Shown here: positions 1 to 5,202 of the stretch, piece after piece
How positions within the stretch are numbered: position 1 is the first letter of the stretch
Layout of the letters: every line of letters starts with the position of its first letter
Source: Microcaldota archaeon
GTDB lineage: Archaea; Micrarchaeota; Micrarchaeia; Anstonellales; Anstonellaceae
Length of the DNA stretch: 6,497 nt
Assembly: GCA_026396355.1 (NCBI GenBank)
Contig: JAPLWY010000072.1
Span: 6,011-12,507, forward strand
Reading direction: 5' to 3'
Notes under the pieces: generated by a model
Seen by the model: only the letters and a program-made list of their open reading frames with translations
Told to the model about the DNA's origin: nothing
The model's database searches: none
Translations under genes and position numbers: made by a program

Positions 1-438
1 GCCGGTTTTTATCTCGTACCTGTCTTGGGTGCGAAGCTGGCTGATTTCCTTTATGAGATCATGGTAAAACCCGTTTATTCGCCCTGCCCTGCGCGCGATT
101 TCGTCCTTGAGTTGATAGGAGGCGCGCCTGCTTTCGCCTATTTTTTCCGCAAGCGCATTGCTGGATTCCAGCTTTTGCCTGAGGAAAATCAGCATCCATT
201 CGAATATTTCGCCTTCCCGCTTTGCTACGGACGAATACCTTATTTCGGGAAAGTTGGCGCGCGCGAGTTCAATTTGCCCGTTTGCAATGAGCTTGGGGTA
301 AATCCAGAGGGGAAGCGAATGCCCCGGCTTGCGCCCGTTTTCCAAAAATGAGCGGTAGAACACGTCATTTTTCCAGACGTTCATGGTTTTGATGGGCGTG
401 GGCGAAAGCTTGCTTTTAGGAAGTTCTGTTTTCTGCAT
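1..438 (-). CDS. Unrecognised protein, N-terminal part only (runs off left edge)
   Basis: The frame stays open for 146 codons from the ATG at 438 to the window edge, so the C-terminus is missing. The start is supported by GGGTGA 6 to 11 nt upstream and a TATA-like box about 37 nt upstream. The first 20 residues are Lys/Pro/Thr-rich. Residues 21-70 contain aromatic stretches (VWKNDVFYRSF, PLWIYPKLI). Residues 76-137 read as long helices rich in Arg, Lys and Glu (for example EIFEWMLIFLRQKLESS and RRASYQLKDEIARRAGR), perhaps a coiled coil. No signal peptide or membrane segment is visible. I do not recognise a family. The upstream block is shared with the gene at 576-1889, so the two may be co-regulated. 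Confidence is for this being a real gene; the function is unknown. Confidence 0.72.
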   Translation of the reverse strand, partial: MQKTELPKSKLSPTPIKTMNVWKNDVFYRSFLENGRKPGHSLPLWIYPKLIANGQIELARANFPEIRYSSVAKREGEIFEWMLIFLRQKLESSNALAEKIGESRRASYQLKDEIARRAGRINGFYHDLIKEISQLRTQDRYEIKTG

Positions 439-488
439 CCACTCACCCTGCCGTTTTCTGGTGCGAAACGAATTTAAAGAGAAAGCCG
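439..488 (-). promoter_or_regulatory. Duplicated promoter/RBS block, copy A
   Basis: This 50-bp block matches 1890-1939 at 46 of 50 positions, and at 42 of 44 over 445-488. Read on the minus strand it holds a TATA-like TTTAAATT (471-478), then an interrupted inverted repeat CGTTT/AAACG (452-470), then GGGTGA (444-449) and four bases to the ATG at 438. A TATA centre about 37 nt from the ATG predicts a short leader of about 11 nt starting near the SD box. The similarity ends about 50 nt upstream of the ATG and does not continue into the coding sequence. The repeat is seen directly; promoter function is inferred from spacing. Confidence 0.62.
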
Positions 489-558
489 GGCGAAAGCGCG
501 CGTGCTAGGGGAAAAGAAAGGCAGAAAGCTGGGAATTGGGGCGCGGAAAACATGGACT

Positions 559-575
559 GGGCAGGCAATCTGCCC
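559..575 (-). terminator. Stem-loop just after the HEAT-like gene
   Basis: A perfect 6-bp stem GGGCAG/CTGCCC with a 5-nt loop sits directly behind the TAA stop at 576-578. The T-rich stretch after it is weak (TTTT about 12 nt further on, then more T-rich sequence near 510-525). It may be a terminator or an mRNA 3'-end structure. The stretch from 489 to 558 shows nothing else I can assign. Confidence 0.35.
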
Positions 576-1889
576 TTAGTCAGCTTTCTCTGCTTTCTCT
601 GAGGATAGCGCGGCAATGATAGTGCCAGCAAAGCGCCTGACCTCCGGGTCCTTCGCGTTTTCCGCAATATGGCCAAAGCTGAAATCCGTGTCCACCGGCA
701 GTATTTCAGTAAGCCGCTTCAATGCAGCCATGCCATAAACAGTTGAACCGTGCGCCAGAATTTCCAGCGCACCCATATTATTCTCATTTGCAATTGCCGG
801 CCCCTTTTTGCCCTCCAGATGCCCCACCACGGCGGCCCGGACATCGTTTTTTTCGAGCAGGGCATGCGCCTCATAATTGCCTGTTAGGTCCAAAAGCAAG
901 ATGAGCTTTTGCGTTGCATAGGCGCGCAGCGGCTGGTTTTTTGTACGGCAGGCGTCATGGAACTTGGATATCGGATGCAGGTCATCCGTTACCGATGAGA
1001 ATGAGATGAGATCAACTGCATGCCTGCCTGTTTCCACGAATTCTGCGCCGGCATTTTCCTCCACTTTGTATACGCAGCATCCAAGCGAGTTATTAACCCA
1101 TCCCTTGTCCACTGCGCCGTTCTTGATTGCATCGATTGCGGCAAGCCGGGTTGCCTTGTCAGGGTGGCATGCACCTATTGTTTCCAAAATTTGGGAACTG
1201 TTTTTCTCGCTCGCCTTGGCTATATCGGCAATGTATGGCGCCAGCGAGAATATGCATTCCTTGCTTAGCCTGTGCTCAACACGGACAATTGTTTTCCAAG
1301 CCTCTTTCTCGATAAAAAGGCTTATCAGCGGATGTTTTGAACCTTGGCCGTGCTTGGCATCATATGGATAGAATATGCTTTCTGCAAGCATGACGGACTT
1401 TTCGCTGAGCGCTATCCTTGCAACGTCATCAAAGTAATGCGACAAAGGGACATACGCGTCTCCTGCAAGAAGCTTGACCGAGTTTTTCTCTGCGCTGTCG
1501 ATGGCATCTTCGGTCGCAAAATGGGAAAGCGCGCGCAGGGCGCCATCCCTGTCCTCGCCTTTGCACTGGCCGGAAATCACGAGAAGCCCGGCAGTGTCGG
1601 CTTCAAGTTCCAGCTGGGCGATTGCCAGCTTTATTGTGCCGTTGGAGGCTGCCTCCGAAATATCATTGGGAATCGTGTGCGAAACGGTTTTCAGGACGTT
1701 GCTGATGGACTTGTCCGCTGGGACTTTGGCCTGGATGCGATCCACACGCTTTGCAACCAGCCTTTCCCATGCCTGCGGCGAGTTTTCCTTGCCTTGCCAG
1801 TCAGTCCCTGTTTTTTTGGAAAAATCGCCTGTTCCGCCGCTGCCGCCATTATGATTGAGGAAAACATTCATTCGTCCAAGAACCATCAT
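576..1889 (-). CDS. Helical protein with HEAT-like repeats, function unknown
   Basis: This encodes 437 residues from the ATG at 1889. That start lies four bases after GGGTGG, the same geometry as copy A at 438. A second in-frame ATG follows at once (1886), and the frame is also open upstream to 2003, but that extension would run through the promoter block and the end of the next gene. Residues 13-22 are Gly/Ser-rich (HNGGSGGTGD). From about residue 60 on the chain is nearly all helical, with amphipathic helix pairs that resemble HEAT/ARM repeats: about 112-127 (RDGALRALSHFATE), 242-258 (DKATRLAAIDAIKNG), 319-336, 382-395 and 411-429 (DPEVRRFAGTIIAALS). No catalytic motif, signal peptide or membrane span is seen. 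An alpha-solenoid scaffold or protein-binding role is plausible but inferred; I do not recognise the family. Confidence 0.8.
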   Translation of the reverse strand: MMVLGRMNVFLNHNGGSGGTGDFSKKTGTDWQGKENSPQAWERLVAKRVDRIQAKVPADKSISNVLKTVSHTIPNDISEAASNGTIKLAIAQLELEADTAGLLVISGQCKGEDRDGALRALSHFATEDAIDSAEKNSVKLLAGDAYVPLSHYFDDVARIALSEKSVMLAESIFYPYDAKHGQGSKHPLISLFIEKEAWKTIVRVEHRLSKECIFSLAPYIADIAKASEKNSSQILETIGACHPDKATRLAAIDAIKNGAVDKGWVNNSLGCCVYKVEENAGAEFVETGRHAVDLISFSSVTDDLHPISKFHDACRTKNQPLRAYATQKLILLLDLTGNYEAHALLEKNDVRAAVVGHLEGKKGPAIANENNMGALEILAHGSTVYGMAALKRLTEILPVDTDFSFGHIAENAKDPEVRRFAGTIIAALSSEKAEKAD

Positions 1890-1939
1890 CCAACCACCCT
1901 GTCGTTTTCTGGTGCGAAACGAATTTAAAGCGAAAGCCG
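1890..1939 (-). promoter_or_regulatory. Duplicated promoter/RBS block, copy B
   Basis: This is the second copy of the block at 439-488. On the minus strand it has TTTAAATT (1922-1929), the CGTTT/AAACG inverted repeat (1903-1921) and GGGTGG (1895-1900), then TTGG and the ATG at 1889. It fills most of the gap between the stop of the upstream hydrolase gene (1955-1957) and this ATG. The HEAT-like gene therefore probably has its own promoter rather than relying on read-through. The element assignments rest on spacing only. Confidence 0.62.
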
Positions 1940-1954
1940 CTGGCGAGAGCCATA

Positions 1955-2728
1955 TCAAATATCTATAACATCCCCTGAGCGGACGCGGGCGATGCTGAGG
2001 CATTTGCCCATTTCATCGATCACTTCCTCGCTTACACAGTGGGACGGGAATATTTTCTGAATTTTTTCCTTTTTGAAGTACTCTATTGTCTTGCGCGCGG
2101 AATCATCATTGCCAAGAAGATGGAAGCCGCCGATTACCGCATAAATTCTTTTTGTTCCGCTTGCCTGCTTTGCATATTCCAGTATGTTGCATATGCCTGC
2201 ATGCGAGCAGCCTGCGATTACAACCAGCCCTTTCTCTGTTTTTATTGCCAGCGCGGAATCGCCCATGATGAAGTCGTCCGCGCCGCCCTCAAGGTAAAAT
2301 TCGGTTGCTTTCGCTTCAAAGTTGTTGAGGCGTGGTATTTCGCCCAGGAAAAGCGCATTTTCGGAAATTTTGTAAGGCTTTTTGGTCAAAACGAGCTGGA
2401 ATTTCTTTTTTGCCTCGTCAAGCGTAAGCGGAATTCCGTTGTATTCCCTGTCGTTTTTCCTGAAGCGTCGGGCAAAGCAGTCTGGGTGGCAGACCAGCTT
2501 TTTGCTCTCTATGAATTTCAGCCCGTTGGTGTGGTCCCAATGCCCGTGGCTGAGCGCAATTGTTTTTACCTCTTTCAAATCAATGCCAAGCGCAGCGGAG
2601 TTTTTGGCAAATATTTCAGATGGCCCGGCATCAAACAGTATTTTTTCACCGCAGTCCACCAGGAAGGAAAGACCGTGCTCTGCGGGGCAGCTGCCAGGCT
2701 TTTCGTCGTTGAGAACTGTGATGCGCAT
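1955..2728 (-). CDS. Metallo-beta-lactamase-fold hydrolase, COG1237 / MJ0301-like
   Basis: This encodes 257 residues from the ATG at 2728, a usual size for the family. The fold motifs appear in order: AEHGLSFLVD (16-25), LFDAGP (31-36), the metal-binding SHGHWDHTNG (60-69; His61, His63, Asp65, His66), GCSHAGICNIL (173-183; His176), GGFHLLG (200-206; His203) and PSHC (228-231; His230). The pattern AEHGLSF plus GCSHAGI is typical of COG1237 proteins, which include MJ0301, often annotated as a dihydropterin-methyl-ribofuranosylaminobenzene phosphate synthase. That specific reaction is poorly supported, so the substrate should be left open. There is no signal peptide, so the protein is probably cytosolic. 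The frame is open upstream to 2809, but the extra 27 residues are a Phe-rich translation of the T-rich spacer. The 2728 start has no SD box and may be leaderless. Confidence 0.9.
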   Translation of the reverse strand: MRITVLNDEKPGSCPAEHGLSFLVDCGEKILFDAGPSEIFAKNSAALGIDLKEVKTIALSHGHWDHTNGLKFIESKKLVCHPDCFARRFRKNDREYNGIPLTLDEAKKKFQLVLTKKPYKISENALFLGEIPRLNNFEAKATEFYLEGGADDFIMGDSALAIKTEKGLVVIAGCSHAGICNILEYAKQASGTKRIYAVIGGFHLLGNDDSARKTIEYFKKEKIQKIFPSHCVSEEVIDEMGKCLSIARVRSGDVIDI

Positions 2729-2748
2729 GAATAAGGGTGGGAAGAGAA

Positions 2749-2760
2749 AGAATAAAAAGA
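2749..2760 (-). promoter_or_regulatory. Possible TATA box for the hydrolase gene
   Basis: On the minus strand TTTTTATT (2751-2758) is centred about 26 nt upstream of the ATG at 2728. That is the spacing expected if transcription begins at or next to the start codon, which fits the missing SD box. The whole spacer is T-rich and overlaps the likely L12 terminator, so the match could be chance. Confidence 0.35.
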
Positions 2761-2813
2761 AATGGAAAAAATGAAAAGGAGAAAAAACTGAAATTAGTCG
2801 GGATTCCAACTAA
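2761..2813 (-). terminator. Terminator of the ribosomal stalk operon
   Basis: One base past the L12 stop lies a 5-bp stem TTAGT/ACTAA (arms 2809-2813 and 2794-2798, 10-nt loop). It is followed on the minus strand by repeated T-runs, the longest being six T at 2782-2787. Archaeal RNA polymerase is known to terminate at oligo-T runs, with or without a hairpin, so the T-runs are the stronger evidence. Confidence 0.6.
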
Positions 2814-2814
2814 C

Positions 2815-3120
2815 TTATCCGAAGAGCGATGCGAGCCCCTCTGCCGCTGCAGCCTCCTGCTTGGCCGGGTCCTCCTTCTTCTCTTCCTTCTTGTGCTCTG
2901 CAGGCGCTGCTGCCGCCGGGGCCGCTGCCACTGGCATTGCCGCTGCCTTCAGGAGCTCTTCGAAGTTCACGCCCTTCACTGCCTCCGCAAGAACGGTTGC
3001 CTTTGCCTCCTCTGCGGAGACTCCGGCTGCCTTGAGAACGGCGACAATGTGGTCTTTGCTTATTTCCTTGCCTGCTCCCTGCAAGAGAAGCGCGGCATGC
3101 AGATACGGGTCAATTTTCAT
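2815..3120 (-). CDS. rpl12: Ribosomal stalk protein L12 (P1/P2 type)
   Basis: This encodes 101 residues, a normal size for archaeal L12. It forms dimers on uL10 and helps recruit translational GTPases to the large subunit. Residues 1-60 are the helical dimerisation domain (YLHAALLLQGAGKEI near 6-20 is the family's opening helix). An Ala/Pro hinge follows (about 61-75), then a Lys/Glu-rich stretch (HKKEEKKEDPAKQ) and the terminal GLASLFG, a variant of the usual GLGALFG that binds factors. The start at 3120 has a strong GGAGGT (3127-3132) six bases upstream, overlapping the end of uL10, whose stop is 11 nt before this ATG. The opening MKIDPYLHAALL is slightly longer than the common MEYIYAALLL form. 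It is the last gene of the operon. Confidence 0.97.
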   Translation of the reverse strand: MKIDPYLHAALLLQGAGKEISKDHIVAVLKAAGVSAEEAKATVLAEAVKGVNFEELLKAAAMPVAAAPAAAAPAEHKKEEKKEDPAKQEAAAAEGLASLFG

Positions 3121-3131
3121 ATTACTACCTC

Positions 3132-4070
3132 CTACTTTTGTTCAGCTGGCGCAGTGGCGGTAGAAGCGTCCGCCGCAGCGTTTGACTGTGACTCCATGTT
3201 CCCGACCTTGCTCGACAGCGTGCTGCCAAGCATTACAGCCTGCACCAGAAGCAGCTCGGTAGAAGCGTCCGAGTAGATGCCGCCGTTTATTGCAAGGTTC
3301 CTGCCCTGCGACATTCCGTTGGACAGGAGGGCCTCGATGTTCTGTGAAGTCGGGAAAGATGCGTTGAATGACACATTGAACGATTGCGACAAGCATTCGA
3401 GCACGTCTGCGCGAAGCTGCTCCTCGTCAATGTTGAGCGCGGATGCGGGGTAGGTGAGCTTGCCGTCGTATGCGGCAACCATGTTCACCATTGCCTCGAA
3501 AGGCAATATGTTCAGTTTCTGGAGCGCTTTGCAGACGCTCTCGGTTATTTTTGCGCCTTTCTTGGCAACCACCGAGTCTTTTGCAATGATGATTTTTCCG
3601 CCTTTAATCTGCGCGTTTATGCCTGCGCCCTTGAGCTCGGAGAGAGCCGGGCCTGGCATCAGGTCGGTTTCGCCTTCATGGACAATGATGTCAAAGGGCG
3701 CGATTTGACCTGGCTTTGCAGCCACGCTGGTCTTGTTGTCCTTGAAAAACTTGAAAAGCGAGTATGGCGTCATGGTGGTGTAGACAAGCGCTGTGGGAAA
3801 GTCTATGTGAGCAGAAAGCTCGCCGCTCTTTCCGGTCTTGTCAAGCGCGCGAATGATTGTGCTGTTCTTTGCAACCGAGAAAATCGCGCTGCCGCGGAGC
3901 TTCTTTTTCGAGGACTGGAAAATCCTGTCCGGAAGGTTGCGGATGTTGAGGAGCGCCACTACGGGGAACTTGCCTCCAGACTTGGCAATCTCGTCCACTC
4001 TCGCCTTCTTTGAGGCAAGCGAAATGCTTTCCTTCTTCTGCTTTACTGACTTTATTTTTTTCTTGGTCAT
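3132..4070 (-). CDS. rpl10: Ribosomal protein uL10 (archaeal P0), short C-terminal tail
   Basis: This encodes 312 residues from the ATG at 4070. It binds 23S rRNA and carries the L12 dimers, forming the base of the stalk. Residues 1-110 are the RNA-binding domain (VVALLNIRNLPDRIFQ near 37-52, KKKLRGSAIFSVAKNS near 55-70). Residues about 111-190 form the inserted domain typical of archaeal and eukaryotic P0 (PGQIAPFDIIVHEG, PGPALSELKGAGI). Residues 244-290 are the L12-binding helices. The chain then ends in a neutral Ala/Ser/Thr tail, APAEQK, without the acidic stretch and GLGALFG-like end most archaeal P0 proteins have. AAAGGTG upstream of 4070 overlaps the uL1 stop and supports this start; an in-frame GTG at 4079 lies inside that SD box and is less likely. 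The gap to uL1 is 11 nt. Confidence 0.96.
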   Translation of the reverse strand: MTKKKIKSVKQKKESISLASKKARVDEIAKSGGKFPVVALLNIRNLPDRIFQSSKKKLRGSAIFSVAKNSTIIRALDKTGKSGELSAHIDFPTALVYTTMTPYSLFKFFKDNKTSVAAKPGQIAPFDIIVHEGETDLMPGPALSELKGAGINAQIKGGKIIIAKDSVVAKKGAKITESVCKALQKLNILPFEAMVNMVAAYDGKLTYPASALNIDEEQLRADVLECLSQSFNVSFNASFPTSQNIEALLSNGMSQGRNLAINGGIYSDASTELLLVQAVMLGSTLSSKVGNMESQSNAAADASTATAPAEQK

Positions 4071-4081
4071 CGTAAACACCT

Positions 4082-4714
4082 TTAAGCGACCTTGATGGGC
4101 TTGCCCATCGAAAGCTTCACATATATCGACTTGATGTCGGATTCGGCAATCTTGGTCCTGACCTTGTCATAAACCGCTTCGAAGTTTTCCACCAGGTCAG
4201 AGACTTCCATTGCCTCGCTCCCGATAATGCATTGGGAGACAGGCAGGTATTTGCCTTTTGAGAGCATGCGCACACGCCTCTTTGCCTGGTCAATCGAGTC
4301 CTTGAGCGAACCCATGATTGGGCGGGGCAGCTTTCCTCTTGAGCCTAATACTTGACCCAGGGATTTACCTGCAGTCACCATCAGGCTGGGCTGTGCCACG
4401 AATTCGCATGTTTTTGCCATTGCCTTGAGCCTGCCCTTGTCTGCTGCAAGCTTGGGGATTCCTGCGCCGTCAATGACTTCGGATGCGCCGTTGTTCTTTG
4501 CGTCAAATGCCATCTGGCCGTCCGCGAACACCACGACCTTGCGGTCCTTGCCCTTGCCTTTCGGCAATATGATGTCCAGGTTCAGGCGGTTTTCGGCTTT
4601 TGTGAAGTCGACGTTCTGGAAGTTCGCAATGAATTCCACGCTCTGGGAGAACTTGCGCTTTCCCTTGTCCTCGAGCGCCTTTGTTATGGCATTCGCAATA
4701 GTTTTCTTGTCCAT
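4082..4714 (-). CDS. rpl1: Ribosomal protein uL1
   Basis: This encodes 210 residues from the ATG at 4714, close to the usual archaeal length. uL1 binds 23S rRNA in the L1 stalk, which helps release deacylated tRNA; in several archaea and bacteria it also represses its own mRNA. Supporting motifs are KRKFSQSVEFIANFQNVD (about 18-35), LNLDIILPKGKGKDRKV, and the family signature region LGSRGKLPRPIMG, where the common LGPRGK has Ser in place of Pro. The start has GGGAGGG (4721-4727) six bases upstream. The frame is open upstream to 4921, but that stretch is the leader, translates to non-conserved sequence and has no SD. uL11, which often precedes uL1 in archaea, is not here; uL1 leads the operon. 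Confidence 0.96.
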   Translation of the reverse strand: MDKKTIANAITKALEDKGKRKFSQSVEFIANFQNVDFTKAENRLNLDIILPKGKGKDRKVVVFADGQMAFDAKNNGASEVIDGAGIPKLAADKGRLKAMAKTCEFVAQPSLMVTAGKSLGQVLGSRGKLPRPIMGSLKDSIDQAKRRVRMLSKGKYLPVSQCIIGSEAMEVSDLVENFEAVYDKVRTKIAESDIKSIYVKLSMGKPIKVA

Positions 4715-4790
4715 CAAATTCCCTCCCAATCCGAGGATTGGTAATTGCGCCTGCAAGCAGGCGCCTGCCCTCGCGCGAGGCGAAAGCAAC
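4715..4790 (-). promoter_or_regulatory. Structured 5' leader of the uL1 operon
   Basis: Three inverted repeats lie in a row in front of the uL1 start. CCAATC/GATTGG (4726-4731 with 4736-4741, loop of four) abuts and partly overlaps the SD box. GCGCCTG/CAGGCGC (4747-4753 with 4758-4764, loop of four) follows. CCTCGCGCGAGG (4769-4780) is a 12-nt palindrome. GCGCCTGC occurs again at 4761-4768, so GCAGGCGC at 4757-4764 could pair in two ways. uL1 autoregulation through an mRNA structure is established in other organisms, but I cannot match this leader to the known binding site, so a regulatory role is inferred. Confidence 0.45.
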
Positions 4791-4811
4791 GGCGGGTAGA
4801 GCCGCAACCCC

Positions 4812-4836
4812 TGATATAAATGAAAAGGCTTTAAAG
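4812..4836 (-). promoter_or_regulatory. Possible promoter of the uL1 operon
   Basis: On the minus strand ATTTATAT (4813-4820) is the best TATA-like candidate near the leader. It would put the transcript start near 4790 and give a leader of about 75 nt. CTTTAAAG (4829-4836) lies just upstream. The near-symmetric TTTATAAA at 4908-4915 is an alternative that would give a much longer leader. Confidence 0.4.
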
Positions 4837-4905
4837 GATATCGACGGTTTGCCCTCGGATTGTTCTTGGAGCGGAAAAGCACGCATTTTTGAGAAAACAG
4901 CCCGG

Positions 4906-4944
4906 TATTTATAAAGAACAAAAGCCATACTGTGGAATGGTGGT
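4906..4944 (+). promoter_or_regulatory. Promoter and SD box of the 66-residue membrane protein
   Basis: TATTTATAAAG (4906-4916) is a strong archaeal TATA-like box. It is centred about 38 nt before the ATG at 4949, predicting a start near 4937 and a leader of about 12 nt. GGTGGT (4939-4944) is four bases from the ATG, the same geometry as at 438 and 1889. Confidence 0.6.
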
Positions 4945-4948
4945 CTGA

Positions 4949-5149
4949 ATGAACAAAACTCTCGCAATGATAGGCATTGTGCTTGTTATTGCAGGCGTCA
5001 TTACCGGGGCTTATTCGATAAGCCAGAGCCAGATGTTCGGCCTGTTCACAACCTCTTCAACGCCGTACCAGGAATACATGATTCCCCTGATTGTCGGAGG
5101 ATTGGTGCTGATAATCGCAGGCATGTACATGGGCTCTGAAAAGAAGTAG
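4949..5149 (+). CDS. Small protein with two membrane segments, function unknown
   Basis: This encodes 66 residues with a well-placed SD box and TATA box. Two hydrophobic segments, about 5-22 and 45-61, are separated by a polar loop (SISQSQMFGLFTTSSTPYQEY); the chain ends in SEKK. The loop would lie on one side of the membrane and both termini, each with Lys, probably face the cytoplasm. The two segments share a G-x-V-L-x-I-A-G-x-x-x-G pattern (9-20 and 51-62; seven identical positions of twelve), which suggests an internal duplication. It is divergent from uL1 and convergent with the coiled-coil gene. I do not recognise the family. It is well supported as a gene because of the upstream signals and the clear membrane pattern. 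Confidence 0.75.
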   Translation: MNKTLAMIGIVLVIAGVITGAYSISQSQMFGLFTTSSTPYQEYMIPLIVGGLVLIIAGMYMGSEKK

Positions 5150-5172
5150 AGTCGCTTGTGCACGGATTTCCT

Positions 5173-5202
5173 GGCGCTTGCTGTTCAGCGCCTGCCCTTT
5201 TT
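5173..5202 (+). terminator. Possible terminator of the small membrane protein gene
   Basis: A 6-bp stem GGCGCT/AGCGCC (5173-5178 with 5187-5192, 8-nt loop) lies 23 nt after the stop at 5147-5149. A run of five T follows at 5198-5202. The 3' arm and the T-run fall inside the last codons of the convergent coiled-coil gene, whose Lys codons alone could explain the T-run. Confidence 0.35.

Noticed and set aside
443..676. 77-codon minus-strand frame across the gap between the two left genes
   Set aside because: It overlaps the end of the HEAT-like gene and is made of the promoter repeat; no SD box or coding character.
1344..1928. Long plus-strand frames opposite the HEAT-like gene (also 964-1371)
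   Set aside because: They lie antisense to a better supported gene and read as low-complexity shadows without start signals.
1890..2003. N-terminal extension of the HEAT-like protein
   Set aside because: It would be translated from the promoter block and the 3' end of the hydrolase gene, and it lacks an SD box.
2039..2734. 231-codon plus-strand frame opposite the hydrolase gene
   Set aside because: The minus strand carries clear catalytic motifs over the same bases.
2729..2809. Phe-rich N-terminal extension of the hydrolase, resembling a membrane segment
   Set aside because: It is the translation of a T-rich intergenic spacer; family homology begins at the ATG at 2728.
3384..4013. 209-codon plus-strand frame opposite uL10
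   Set aside because: uL10 is certain on the other strand; this frame has no family resemblance.
4715..4921. 69-residue N-terminal extension of uL1
   Set aside because: It covers the leader and promoter region, matches nothing in the family, and a strong SD box marks the 4714 start.
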